Below the pieces are notes generated by a model that had not been told where the DNA came from, made no database searches, and saw only the letters and a program-made list of their open reading frames with translations. Below, piece after piece: positions 17,401-26,600 of a DNA stretch of 64,000 nucleotides. Position 1 is the stretch's first letter, and every line of letters starts with the position of its first letter. A program made the translations under genes and the position numbers. Source of the stretch: an uncultured Dyadobacter sp. (GTDB taxonomy: Bacteria > Bacteroidota > Bacteroidia > Cytophagales > Spirosomataceae); the NCBI RefSeq assembly GCF_946482605.1, contig NZ_CAMLSE010000001.1, positions 558,001-622,000 on the forward strand, given 5' to 3'.

Positions 17401-18654
17401 ATGAGAAAGATAGCAATCATGGGTGCGGGACAATCGGGACTACATCTCGGTATCAGGCTGGTCAGAAGCGGTTATGACGTAACCATCATTTCAGAACGTT
17501 CAGCGGAAGAGATATTCAACGGACCTCCTACCGGCGCTACCTACTTGTTCAACGATACCCTTCAACTGGAAAAGGAGCTGGGCCTTGATCTGTGGAGCGA
17601 CACTGCTTTTCATTCCACCGGTTTCCATATCAACTTCGGCACGCCTGCCGGCGACTTTGCATTCGGGATCAAGTCCCGCACCAGCAAACCCGGCGCATCC
17701 ATCGACCAGCGGCTCAAATTTTATCAATGGATCAAACTATTCGAGAAACTGGGCGGCAAATTCACCGTGAGCGACACCACGCCATCGGACCTGCTGGCAT
17801 GTACCGCGCATTTCGACCTGGTAATCGTTTCGTCCGGCAAAGGGCCTTTGGCCAAGCTGTTTACAAGGGACGACGAGCGGTCGACGCACCAGGTGCCGGC
17901 CCGCAAACTGGTGCAGATCCATATCAACGATTTCGAGCATAGCGAAAAAACGCGGTTCAATACGATCACGCTCGACGCCGTGATGGGTGCGGGCGAAATC
18001 ATTACAGCGCCCTTTTACCAAAAGGATGATATTCAATGCGCTTTCCTGCTGATCGAAAGCATTCCAGGCGGCCCGATGGACGTCTTCGATCAAGCCGATT
18101 CCGCCGTTGACATACTGGACAAGGCGAAGGAGATGATCCGTACGTTACTGCCGTGGCGGTATCCGGCTTTTGATAATGCTGCGGTAGTCGGGAATAACGC
18201 ATTTCTGAAAGGTTCGTTTACACCGGTAGTCAGAAAGCCGGTGGTGCAGCTGAATTCGACGGCAGCCGTACTGGGTGTCGGCGACACGGTGATATTGAAC
18301 GACCCGATCGTGGGCCAGGGCGGCAACAATGCTTCAAAAATGGCCAATGCCTATGCCCAGGCGATCATCGACCGCGGTGACGCGCCCTTCGATGTGGCGT
18401 GGATGAATCGTACTTTTGAAGATTTCTGGCAGTATTCCCGGCACGTTAATCGTTTTTGCGACATTTTTCTCGCGCCACCCGCACCCCATGTGGTGGAGGT
18501 ACTTCAGGCGGCCATCCGCTACCCCGAGGTGGCTTCCGATTTTGTAAATGGTTTCAATCATCCGCCAAGCCTGTTCCCGTGGCTGGATGATGCAGAAGCC
18601 GCCCGCGAATACCTGGCCCGTAAAACCATGGTGCCCGCCTCAGCCGTATTGTGA
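17401..18654 (+). CDS. Styrene/indole-monooxygenase-like FAD-dependent oxygenase (StyA family)
   Basis: 417 residues from the ATG at 17401; an ATG at 17377 is in frame but would sit only about four bases after the predicted transcription start. The chosen length equals that of StyA (about 415). FAD motif GAGQSG near residue 8; the late FAD motif of the hydroxylase class appears as GVGDTVILNDPIVGQGGN. Layout and the ending (SDFVNGFNHP) follow StyA, the epoxidase of two-component styrene/indole monooxygenases. Such enzymes take reduced FAD from a separate reductase (StyB), but no flavin reductase gene is adjacent; the nearest flavin-reductase-like gene is at 30810-31481. The methyltransferase gene starts 52 bases downstream and probably shares the message. 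The substrate is unknown. Confidence 0.82.
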   Translation: MRKIAIMGAGQSGLHLGIRLVRSGYDVTIISERSAEEIFNGPPTGATYLFNDTLQLEKELGLDLWSDTAFHSTGFHINFGTPAGDFAFGIKSRTSKPGASIDQRLKFYQWIKLFEKLGGKFTVSDTTPSDLLACTAHFDLVIVSSGKGPLAKLFTRDDERSTHQVPARKLVQIHINDFEHSEKTRFNTITLDAVMGAGEIITAPFYQKDDIQCAFLLIESIPGGPMDVFDQADSAVDILDKAKEMIRTLLPWRYPAFDNAAVVGNNAFLKGSFTPVVRKPVVQLNSTAAVLGVGDTVILNDPIVGQGGNNASKMANAYAQAIIDRGDAPFDVAWMNRTFEDFWQYSRHVNRFCDIFLAPPAPHVVEVLQAAIRYPEVASDFVNGFNHPPSLFPWLDDAEAAREYLARKTMVPASAVL

Positions 18655-18706
18655 CCCTTCCGGATCGTTAAGCATATATCTTACACCAAGAAACCAGATC
18701 TGAAAA

Positions 18707-19717
18707 ATGAAAAATCAACACCTCGCGCCTCTCAGGGGCGCTGATCAGTACCCTATTGCCCTGACCGAATCAGCCGATACCTGCACAATGCCGCAGTCCG
18801 ATGCCGTTCGGCTACTCAGGGGGCTGGTGGCCGCAGGCGGTCCGAGGGAAGCCGAATACCCGCTTGTGGACGCGGTGATGCAGCGATTGTTCCGGATGCA
18901 ACAGTCCGGCCTGCTCGGCGACCAGGAACTTGCCAGCCTGCAAAGTATTTTCGATGAGGAGTTTTTGGCCAATACCATTCATGGGTACGTATATCGAAAA
19001 CCGTTGGGCTATGCGGGCGATTTCAGGCTCATCGATATGATTTATACTTATCATCGTTGCGGGCATGGAGATTACGAGGGCTGGGACCGGTATTTCCATT
19101 ATAGTGCCGCTACGGGTGCTGTCCGTAACAGGAAGGCATTCTTCAAGCAGCAAATGCTGGGAAAGCTCGTTTCACAGGAAGCGCCGCTCCATCTTTTGAA
19201 CGTAGCCAGCGGTCCTGCCCGTGATTTGTACGAACTCTACACCGAGATTGATCCAGAAATGCTTGTAACGACCTGCGTCGATATCGATGCGGATGCCATT
19301 GACTTTGCCGCCGACCTTTGCGGGCCGTATGCGGAACAAATCAGCTTTCAGCAAAGGAATATCCTGCGTTTTGCAAGTGCCGAAAAATACGACGTGATCT
19401 GGTCGGCGGGGTTATTCGATTATTTTGAAGACCGCGTATTTGTGCTGGCTTTGAAAAGACTACTCACTTTTCTGAAACCGGGCGGAGAAATCCTGATCGG
19501 CAATTTTTCGGAAGACAACCCGACCCGCGGTTATATGGAGCTCTTCGGAGAATGGTTCCTGATCCATCGCAGCCGTGAAAAACTCATGAGCCTGTCGTTG
19601 GAGGCAGGCGTGCAGGCGGAGCATATTTCCATAGCGCAAGAGCCGCTTGGGATTAACCTCTTCCTGAAAATCCAAAGCCCCGTACCGGCTGCTCAGGCAG
19701 GGCTCTGTATGAACTAA
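18707..19717 (+). CDS. PhcB-like class I SAM-dependent methyltransferase
   Basis: 336 residues. An N-terminal helical part ends in the family motif YRKPLGYAGDFRLIDMIY (residues about 100-117). The Rossmann part follows: LLNVASGPARDLYEL (SAM motif I), TTCVDIDADAID (motif II acidic), YDVIWSAGLFDYFED and LLTFLKPGGEILIGNF. This arrangement is that of methyltransferases named after the Ralstonia enzyme that makes the signal 3-OH palmitic acid methyl ester; the family is broad and the substrate here is unproven. It follows the StyA-like oxygenase and is close to the hybrid kinase, so the pair may make a modified small molecule (inference). Confidence 0.78.
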   Translation: MKNQHLAPLRGADQYPIALTESADTCTMPQSDAVRLLRGLVAAGGPREAEYPLVDAVMQRLFRMQQSGLLGDQELASLQSIFDEEFLANTIHGYVYRKPLGYAGDFRLIDMIYTYHRCGHGDYEGWDRYFHYSAATGAVRNRKAFFKQQMLGKLVSQEAPLHLLNVASGPARDLYELYTEIDPEMLVTTCVDIDADAIDFAADLCGPYAEQISFQQRNILRFASAEKYDVIWSAGLFDYFEDRVFVLALKRLLTFLKPGGEILIGNFSEDNPTRGYMELFGEWFLIHRSREKLMSLSLEAGVQAEHISIAQEPLGINLFLKIQSPVPAAQAGLCMN

Positions 19718-19783
19718 TGCTGAATTTCCTCTAATACCTTTTATCAATCATACACTTATTCCAATTCAATTAAATCTTAAATC

Positions 19784-20575
19784 ATGAAAAATTCCAAGAC
19801 GTTAAGCACATTGCTCAGCAAATCCGCACTCATTATTTGCATTGCATTCTCGTACGCCTGCAGTTCCGGGGATGACGACCAGACACCATCACCGACGATC
19901 AATTACACGGAAGTCAAAGGAAGTGGCGATATTGCCTCACAGGTTACCGCATTCAGGACGCTGCTCGGCGATCCGCTCAACACGACAGTAAACCAAACCG
20001 GCCGCAGGGAAATCAATTGGGACGCAGTACCCGACAATCAAACAAATACCGACAATTTTCCGGGCGACTTTTTTAACAGCACCGATCCCGCCGTGGCCGT
20101 CGGCAGAAAGCGCGGCGTCGTGTTTACAACGCCTGGTAAGGGCTTCCGGGTGAGCGATAAGGATTTCAGTGACGTGGTTTCCGGTAACAGCGAACAATTC
20201 AAGGCATTTAGCCCTGCCCGGACGTTTGCGGCCATCGGAAGCAATAAAATGGATATTGTTTTCAAGATCCCGGGATCGGCTAATGCAGCCTTCGTAAAAG
20301 GTTTCGGAGCTATCTTTTCAGACGTCGACCGGGCGAACGGAACCAGTATCGAGTACTTTGAAGGGGACAAGAGCCTCGGCAAATTCAATGTCCCGGCCAG
20401 AGCCGATGGCAATGGCTTCTCGTTCCTGGGCGTCGTTTTTCCGGATCATAAGGTGACCAGGGTAACGATCATTTCCGGGTCTGCGGGGATCTCAGGGCAG
20501 TACAGCTATAATGGTAGCGACGATCTGGTTGTCATGGACGACTTCTTTTACAGCGAGCCGGCTGCCGCTCAATAG
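19784..20575 (+). CDS. Secreted lipoprotein, unrecognised family
   Basis: 263 residues, lipoprotein signal with lipobox SYAC near residue 26, then an acidic linker (SSGDDDQTP). The mature part is beta-rich, with GRREINWDAVPD, VFTTPGKGFRVSDKDF and a final region like a sugar-binding or jelly-roll fold (FLGVVFPDHKVTRVTI, DLVVMDDFFYSEP). Such proteins of Bacteroidota and Acidobacteria have no known role. It lies 66 bases after the methyltransferase and is closed by a strong hairpin, so it could be the last gene of that operon. Confidence 0.7.
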   Translation: MKNSKTLSTLLSKSALIICIAFSYACSSGDDDQTPSPTINYTEVKGSGDIASQVTAFRTLLGDPLNTTVNQTGRREINWDAVPDNQTNTDNFPGDFFNSTDPAVAVGRKRGVVFTTPGKGFRVSDKDFSDVVSGNSEQFKAFSPARTFAAIGSNKMDIVFKIPGSANAAFVKGFGAIFSDVDRANGTSIEYFEGDKSLGKFNVPARADGNGFSFLGVVFPDHKVTRVTIISGSAGISGQYSYNGSDDLVVMDDFFYSEPAAAQ

Positions 20576-20601
20576 GGTTCACGGGGCAGGTTTGCCTGCA
20601 C

Positions 20602-20658
20602 CTTTGAAGGTAGAAATGCCGCTCCTGAAAACCGGGAGCGGCATTTCTGCTTTCAAAG
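20602..20658. terminator. Strong bidirectional terminator hairpin
   Basis: Inner perfect arms of 14 bases (20612-20625 and 20635-20648), extended by a second complementary pair CTTTGAA / TTCAAAG (20602-20608, 20652-20658). It lies between the convergent lipoprotein and xre genes. Confidence 0.85.
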
Positions 20659-20671
20659 ATGTGCAACAGAC

Positions 20672-20890
20672 TTATTCCCCCACCAATTCGGGTTGGTACT
20701 CGAGAATGTCACCGGGTTGGCAATCCAAAGCGGCACAAATGGCCGACAAGGTATCGAATCGCACGCCTTTCGCTTTGCCGGTTTTCAGAATGGACAGGTT
20801 TACATTCGTGACACCCACCTTTTCGGAGAGTTCATTCAACGACATTTTACGACGTGCCATCATCACATCGAGATTTACGATTATAGGCAT
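20672..20890 (-). CDS. XRE-family helix-turn-helix regulator
   Basis: 72 residues from the ATG at 20888-20890; a longer frame upstream would run into the preceding gene. It is a single Cro/CI-type HTH: VMMARRKMSLNELSEKVGVT, then NLSILKTGKAKGVRFDTLSAIC in two pieces, ending QPGDILEY. This compact type with KxGK in the recognition region regularly accompanies DUF2975 membrane proteins. It begins one base after the DUF2975 stop, so the two are one transcript. Confidence 0.9.
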   Translation of the reverse strand: MPIIVNLDVMMARRKMSLNELSEKVGVTNVNLSILKTGKAKGVRFDTLSAICAALDCQPGDILEYQPELVGE

Positions 20891-20891
20891 T

Positions 20892-21368
20892 TCAGATAAT
20901 ATTATCACTTTCCAGTTTAACGTCGATCGCCCTTCCGATGAATTCGGCATAAAGAAAGGTAAATGCAGAGATCAGGAATAAAGGGGGCGAATCGAGCATC
21001 AAAGACTTCATAAAAATTGATAAAGCTGCGGGATCTCCGAAATCAACGGTATCCATCATTGCTCTCACCGGATTGATGACGGCCACCAGCACCGTCACAA
21101 AACCAATTCGTTGCAGCCATGCTACATTGGTTTTATCCAGAAAGCCGTTGCGTTTGAAGTTTAACGCCGTTTTGATCAGCCCGAATGATATGTAGAATAA
21201 TAGCAGCAGAAAAAAAGACATCACGGCGTGATACAACAGCCCGTTTTGGAACGGATTCTGAAAAGTGTACCAATACATCCGCCACAAACTGGCAGCCAGG
21301 TAGGGAAGAATAAGCAAGGCCGCCAAACCGGCCAGGTACATGCTGAATTTGAGAGATTTACTTTTCAT
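20892..21368 (-). CDS. DUF2975 integral membrane protein
   Basis: 158 residues from the ATG at 21366-21368; the extra 28 residues of the longer frame lack a membrane-protein character and are left out. Four hydrophobic segments are visible: YLAGLAALLILPYLAASLW, a second near residue 50 (YHAVMSFFLLLLFYI), a third (IGFVTVLVAVINPV) and a fourth (LFLISAFTFLYAEFI). The family has no known function; the constant pairing with a small XRE regulator suggests a sensor/regulator unit. Confidence 0.85.
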   Translation of the reverse strand: MKSKSLKFSMYLAGLAALLILPYLAASLWRMYWYTFQNPFQNGLLYHAVMSFFLLLLFYISFGLIKTALNFKRNGFLDKTNVAWLQRIGFVTVLVAVINPVRAMMDTVDFGDPAALSIFMKSLMLDSPPLFLISAFTFLYAEFIGRAIDVKLESDNII

Positions 21369-21546
21369 ATTTCGCGTTTCTGTTAAAATTGATTCTTTTT
21401 TACGGTTAGCGCTGATTGTCAGGCAGGAAAGGGTCCGACATGAGGTTGCCATCCCAAATGCTGCGGCAGTCCGGCCCAGATCGATCCGACATAATATGAA
21501 AGCTGAACTTCTTCAACATTATACATGAAATTTAAATAAAACAAAT

Positions 21547-21573
21547 ATTATTTAATGTTTTACATTAAATAAT
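21547..21573. promoter_or_regulatory. 27-base perfect palindrome, candidate operator
   Basis: Left arm ATTATTTAATGT, three T residues, then the exact reverse complement of the left arm. It lies about 180 bases upstream of the DUF2975/xre operon, so binding by the XRE protein is a natural guess. Long A+T-rich arms would also allow a hairpin, but no T-run follows. Confidence 0.55.
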
Positions 21574-21704
21574 TAAAATGCGAATTCGAGCGATCGTCAG
21601 GGAAGCTGCCCGCCTGTCTGGTCATGTGATTCGTCCCTAGAAAAAGACTTCTTGCTGAACGGCAGTGGAGAGATGAAGCAGCGAGGCGGGTATAGTGCCC
21701 TCTG

Positions 21705-21749
21705 CCGGATGCTCGACGGGATCAGAGGCCGTCAAGCATCCGGATTTTT
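21705..21749 (+). terminator. Terminator-like hairpin with T-run on the plus strand
   Basis: 15-base arms (21705-21719, 21729-21743) with a single mismatch, followed by ATTTTTG. No plus-strand gene is visible within the preceding 300 bases. It may close a small RNA, or act as a stem at the end of the minus-strand lipoprotein gene 21783-22040. Confidence 0.6.
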
Positions 21750-21782
21750 GGGTTTGTCTGGCGTGCGGCTACGGGCGGAAGG

Positions 21783-22040
21783 TCAGTTTTTGCACTGGAA
21801 ATTTACAATCTGTCCCCGCCATTCCAAGCCACCGCATTCACAGGTGAACTTACCGCCAGGACATTCCATTGTTTCCGTATCATACATAGGCATCGGGCCA
21901 ACGTTACCCATAAGCTGACATTTGCACGTCACCAGAACGGGCTCATTAGGATTAATGTGGTCGACACATGACCAGGGAAGCCCGGCCATAAGCAGAAGGC
22001 AAAGCGATACGCCATTTTTTGAAGTAAATAATGCTTTCAT
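21783..22040 (-). CDS. Small Cys-rich lipoprotein, unrecognised
   Basis: 85 residues, signal sequence with positively charged start and lipobox PWSC near residue 25. The 60-residue mature part has repeated Cys pairs (CKCQ, CPGG, CECGG and a terminal FQCKN), suggesting disulfides or metal binding outside the cytoplasm. No family recognised. The short length makes the call less certain, but the signal sequence supports it. Confidence 0.55.
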   Translation of the reverse strand: MKALFTSKNGVSLCLLLMAGLPWSCVDHINPNEPVLVTCKCQLMGNVGPMPMYDTETMECPGGKFTCECGGLEWRGQIVNFQCKN

Positions 22041-22094
22041 AGCGAATACCGATTAGAGTGGTTGAAGTCTTCCTGAGCCCGGGCCTAAGCGTCC

Positions 22095-22190
22095 TGCGCA
22101 GGCATGGTGGAATATACACAATTGATTTATTATCAGTACACTTACGCGATTTTTCTTATTGTACGGAGTGTGAATTCCAATGCCTGCGCA
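22095..22190. repeat. 96-base element bounded by imperfect inverted repeats
   Basis: Outer arms TGCGCAGGCAT (22095-22105) and its exact complement (22180-22190). The similarity continues inward with one two-base insertion and two mismatches to about 22119 and 22168, enclosing an A+T-rich core. It could be a miniature inverted-repeat element or a long hairpin at the end of the efflux operon. No target-site duplication is evident. Confidence 0.5.
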
Positions 22191-22225
22191 TTAGCCTGTG
22201 ATCGGGGGCATTGACGGTCGCATTG

Positions 22226-23608
22226 CTAATGCGCCCCGCCCCCCAAAGCACGGTACAGCTGAATCACCGCCAGCCACTGCCGGTATTGATCGTTGACACC
22301 GTCGAGCTGCGCGGTCAGCAGGTTTTGCTCGGAGGTCAGTACGTCGGTATAGTTGGTGGTGGAGCTGAAACGGAGCAGCTTTTTATTCGCGTCGACGGCC
22401 TTTTCCAGGGATGCCAGTTGCCTGGTTCGTATTTCGCGCTGTTCACCGGCGGCTTCGTAGGCATACAATGCGTCGGAAACTTCCCGGCCTGCCACCAGGA
22501 TCGACTTCTGAAGTTCGATGGCGGCTTGCTCCTGCCGGGCCCTGGCGGTGGCTAACCTGGCTTTGTTTGCGCCCCGGTTGAAGATAGGTTGCGTCAAACC
22601 GGCTGCTACGTTTCCGAATAGCCCCAGCGAGGTCAGCCAGTCCTGGAAATTGAAACTGGTAAAACCTCCGTTTGCGGTGATCACCAGTGACGGATAAAAG
22701 AAAGTTCTGGCAACATTGGTGTTCTCGAACGCTTCCCACAGCCCATACTCAGCTTCTCTGACATCCGGTCTGTTTTGCAAAAGCTGCGCAGGGATACCTG
22801 TTTTGAGCGGGATACCGGGCTGCTGCTGTTCGAGCGACGTCCGCACTACCGGGCCCGACGGCCGGGCGAGGAGGAGGTTCAATGCATTCTCGGTCTCGCG
22901 GATCTGTCTTTTAAGCGCCGGTATGGCGATTTCGGCGGCATACGCATTGGCTTCGCTTTGAGAGATGGCCGCACCGTTGAGGATGTTCGCATCTTTCAGC
23001 ATGGTTACAGCCTTCACGTCGGCAAAGCGATTGCTTTTTGTTTTTTCAAGAATCGCCAGCTGCTGGTCGAGCACGAGGAGCGTGTAGTAGTTGCCGGCGA
23101 TGTCGGCGATCAGTTGAGTCTGGATAGCCTGCCGGGCCTGCTCCGTGCGCAAGAGGCTGGCCAATGCGCCGCGTTTCGCACTGCGGAGTTTGCCCCAAAT
23201 GTCTGCCTCCCACGACGAACCTATGCCGAGGTCATATTGGGTTGTCGAACTGATAATGCCGTACCCTTGCGGAAATGCGAGTTTGGATTGTTTCAGCGAC
23301 AAAGTCCCGCTTACGTCAGGCAGAAATGCCGATTTGCTCAATTGAAGGGATGCTTTTGCTGCTACGATGTGCTGTACCGCAATGCGGAGATCGGGGTTTT
23401 GAGCTATCCCCTGCGAGATCAGCCCTGTCAGGGTGGTGTCGGAAAAAAACTGTTTCCATGGGATACCTGCAATGCTGGTAGTGTCCTGCGAGGATTGCCC
23501 CCGGTAAAGCCCGCCGGTATTAAGCCCGGGCCGTTCGTAAGGTTTGGTCACCTGGCAGGAAGCTGCCAGGATCGTTAAAAGGACCGCACCGATATATTTA
23601 TTTTTCAT
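22226..23608 (-). CDS. RND efflux outer membrane factor (TolC/OprM/NodT type lipoprotein)
   Basis: 460 residues; lipobox LAASC near residue 18, then the OprM-like opening QVTKPYERPGL. Two repeats of the outer-membrane efflux fold are seen, e.g. GSSWEADIWGKLRSAKRGA and LQNRPDVREAEYGLWEAF, the latter a family hallmark. It forms the outer membrane channel of a tripartite pump and is the last of three genes, starting seven bases after the permease stop. Confidence 0.95.
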   Translation of the reverse strand: MKNKYIGAVLLTILAASCQVTKPYERPGLNTGGLYRGQSSQDTTSIAGIPWKQFFSDTTLTGLISQGIAQNPDLRIAVQHIVAAKASLQLSKSAFLPDVSGTLSLKQSKLAFPQGYGIISSTTQYDLGIGSSWEADIWGKLRSAKRGALASLLRTEQARQAIQTQLIADIAGNYYTLLVLDQQLAILEKTKSNRFADVKAVTMLKDANILNGAAISQSEANAYAAEIAIPALKRQIRETENALNLLLARPSGPVVRTSLEQQQPGIPLKTGIPAQLLQNRPDVREAEYGLWEAFENTNVARTFFYPSLVITANGGFTSFNFQDWLTSLGLFGNVAAGLTQPIFNRGANKARLATARARQEQAAIELQKSILVAGREVSDALYAYEAAGEQREIRTRQLASLEKAVDANKKLLRFSSTTNYTDVLTSEQNLLTAQLDGVNDQYRQWLAVIQLYRALGGGAH

Positions 23609-23615
23609 GGATACA

Positions 23616-26600
23616 TTAATAAATAAGTTGTTCTTCTTCTGCTGCTTTTCTCACGCTTCCGCTCACTTTTTCATGCAGGGTTTGAAACAGGACAAACAGT
23701 ACGGGGATCACAAACACCCCGAACAGTGTACCGATCAGCATACCGCCGACTGCCGCTGTGCCGATGGAACGGTTGCTCAAAGCCCCCGCACCGGTTGCCA
23801 GCATCAATGGCAGGAGCCCGAATATGAATGCAAACGACGTCATCAGGATGGGCCGCAGCCGCGTCACAGCCCCTGCTACGGCGGAGCGCACGATACTTTC
23901 GCCATTCAGCCGGTGCATTAATGCAAACTCGACGATCAGGATCGCGTTCTTGGCCAGAAGACCGATGAGCATGATGAGGCTGATTTGGAGGAAAATGTTA
24001 TTGTCGAGGCCGAAGATCCTGGCGAAGAGGAAAGCCCCCGCCAGCCCGACGGGCAGCGATAGCAGCACCGAGAACGGGAGAATGTAACTTTTGTACTGGG
24101 CGCTGAGCAGGAAATAAATGAATACCAGGCTAAGCAGGAAGATCAGCAAGGTCTGGTTACCGCTCGAAATCTCTTCCAGGCTCAATCCCGAAAACTCGTA
24201 GGCATAACCCTGAGGCAGCGTTTTAGCCGCCACTTCACGAATCGCCCTGATCGCGTCTCCGGAGCTGTAACCGGATTTGGGCGCTCCATTCACGGCGGCG
24301 GCGGTAAAGAGGTTGAACCGGTTGATAAATTCGGGGCCGTATACTTTTTTCAAAGTCACAAACTCCGAGATCGGTGCCATGGTGCCGTGCTCGTTGCGAA
24401 CGAAGATCTTCTGGATCGCGTCGGTACTCGACCGCTGGCCTGCTTCTGCCTGGATCATTACCTTGTACTGTTTCCCGAACCGGTTGAAATCCGAGGCATA
24501 AATGCCTCCAAAATAGCCCTGCAAGGTACTCAGAACAGCATTGACCGGTACTCCCGCTTCCATGCATTTGGCCACATTCACCTGCACTTCGTACTGAGGG
24601 AAGTTGGTGTTGTAGGACGTCGCGGCGTACATGATTTCAGGACGCTGGTTGAGTTCACCCATGAATTTTCCGATCACCTGGTCGAATGCCTGGTAACTGC
24701 CGCCCGTTTTGTCCTGCAACTGGAATTCGAAACCATCATTATTCCCGAAACCCTGCAAAGTAGGGGCCGCGAAAAAGATAATGCTCGCGTCGCGGATACC
24801 GGCCGTCTTGGCAAACAACGTGCCCACAATGCTTTTGATATCCTGCCCGTCGTGCGTCCGCTGGCTCCATGGTTTGAGACGGATGAAAATGGCGGCATAG
24901 GAGCTGCCGACCCCGCTCATCAGGTCCATTCCGGCGAGGCGCGATACCAGTTCGATCTCCGGGATAGTCCGCGCGATGCTGTCGATCTGGTCGGCAATGG
25001 CCTCCGTCCGTTCCAGTGAGGTTGCAGGCGCGAGAATGACGTTGCCGTAGATGGAGCCGCTGTCCTCGTTGGGGACAAACCCGGTAGGCGTGGAACTGAC
25101 AAGAAACCATAGCAATGCGCTGAATGCGGCTATTCCACCGACTGCGATCCATTTTTTATGGATCAGAAAACGTACCGATCTCCGGTACCGACCGGTCATG
25201 GCCTCGAATGCGGCATTGAAACCGCGGTAGAAACGGGGGAGAAAACCTTTGCCAGCATGATGTCCGTCGCCGTGGGGTTTCAGCAGGATCGCACATAGCG
25301 CCGGGCTGAGTGTGAGCGCATTAACAGCCGAAATGACGATGGCGACGGCCAGGGTCAATCCGAATTGTTTGTAGAATATTCCGACCGAACCTGTTACGAA
25401 CGTGACCGGTACGAACACAGCCGCCATGATCAGCGTAATGGAAACGATGGCCGTACTGATCTCGCTCATGGCATCGATCGTCGCCTTTTTAGCGGAGCGA
25501 TAGCCCTGGTCTAATTTGGCATGAACAGCTTCTACCACCACGATCGCATCATCCACCACGATCCCGATCGCAAGGACCAACGCAAAAAGGGTGAGCAGGT
25601 TGATCGTGAAACCCAGTATTTTCAGGAAAAAGAATGTCCCGATGATCGCCACAGGCACGGCGATGGCAGGAATGAGCGTGGAACGGAAGTCTTGCAGGAA
25701 TAGGAAGACGACTATGAATACCAGCACAAAAGCCTCCACCAGCGTCCATATCAATTTCGAAATGGATGCGTCCAGGAACTCGTTGGCATTCGAGAAAACG
25801 CTGTAACGGACGCCTTCGGGGAATGTTTTCGAAGCCTCGGTCAGGATCTTCTCACATTCCTTGATGATCTCATGTGCATTGGAGCCTGCCATTTGTGTGA
25901 TCGCAACGTAGGGTGCCTGCCGTCCTTGTGCCGTAATGGTGCTTGCGTAGGTGTAGGAGCCCATTTCGAGGTCGGCGACGTCTTTCAATGTCAGTAATTG
26001 TCCGTTGCCGGTGGAGCGGAGGATGATGTTTTCAAACTGCTCCGGTTTTTCAAGCCGTCCGGTGTATTTGAGTGTGTACTGAAAAACCTGGTTGCTGTTT
26101 TCACCGACCTTGCCCGGTGCCGCTTCAATGTTCTGCTCCGAAAGTGCCCGGATAATGTCCTGGGGTACAAGTCCGTACACTGCCATGACATCCGGTTTCA
26201 GCCAGATTCGCATACTATAATCCTTGCTGCCGTACACCTGTGCGGAACCGATGCCCGAAATTCGCTTGATTTGGGGCATTACATTGATTTTAAGGTAATT
26301 GTCCAGGAATTCCTGATCGTATTTCCCATCCTGGCTATACAACAGGAAGCTGAAAACCTCACTGTTGAGCCGTTTGCTGGTGGTAATGCCGACTTTGATC
26401 ACCTCGGCCGGAAGCAGGCTGGTGGCTTTCGTAATGCGGTTCTGGACATTCACCGCTGCCATATCGGGGTCGGTGCCTTGTTTGAAGTTGATGGTAATGG
26501 TGGCGCTGCCGTCGTTGCTGGCCTTGGAAGTCATGTAGGTCATGTTTTCCACGCCGTTCAGCTCTTCTTCCAATGGAGTGATCACCGTTTTCATGACCAC

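Larger units (their letters stand above)
21369..21782. other. 414-base gap with palindrome and orphan terminator
   Basis: No credible protein gene. It contains a 27-base perfect A+T palindrome (21547-21573) and a plus-strand terminator-like hairpin (21705-21749). No exact -7 consensus was found on the plus strand between them. Confidence 0.6.
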
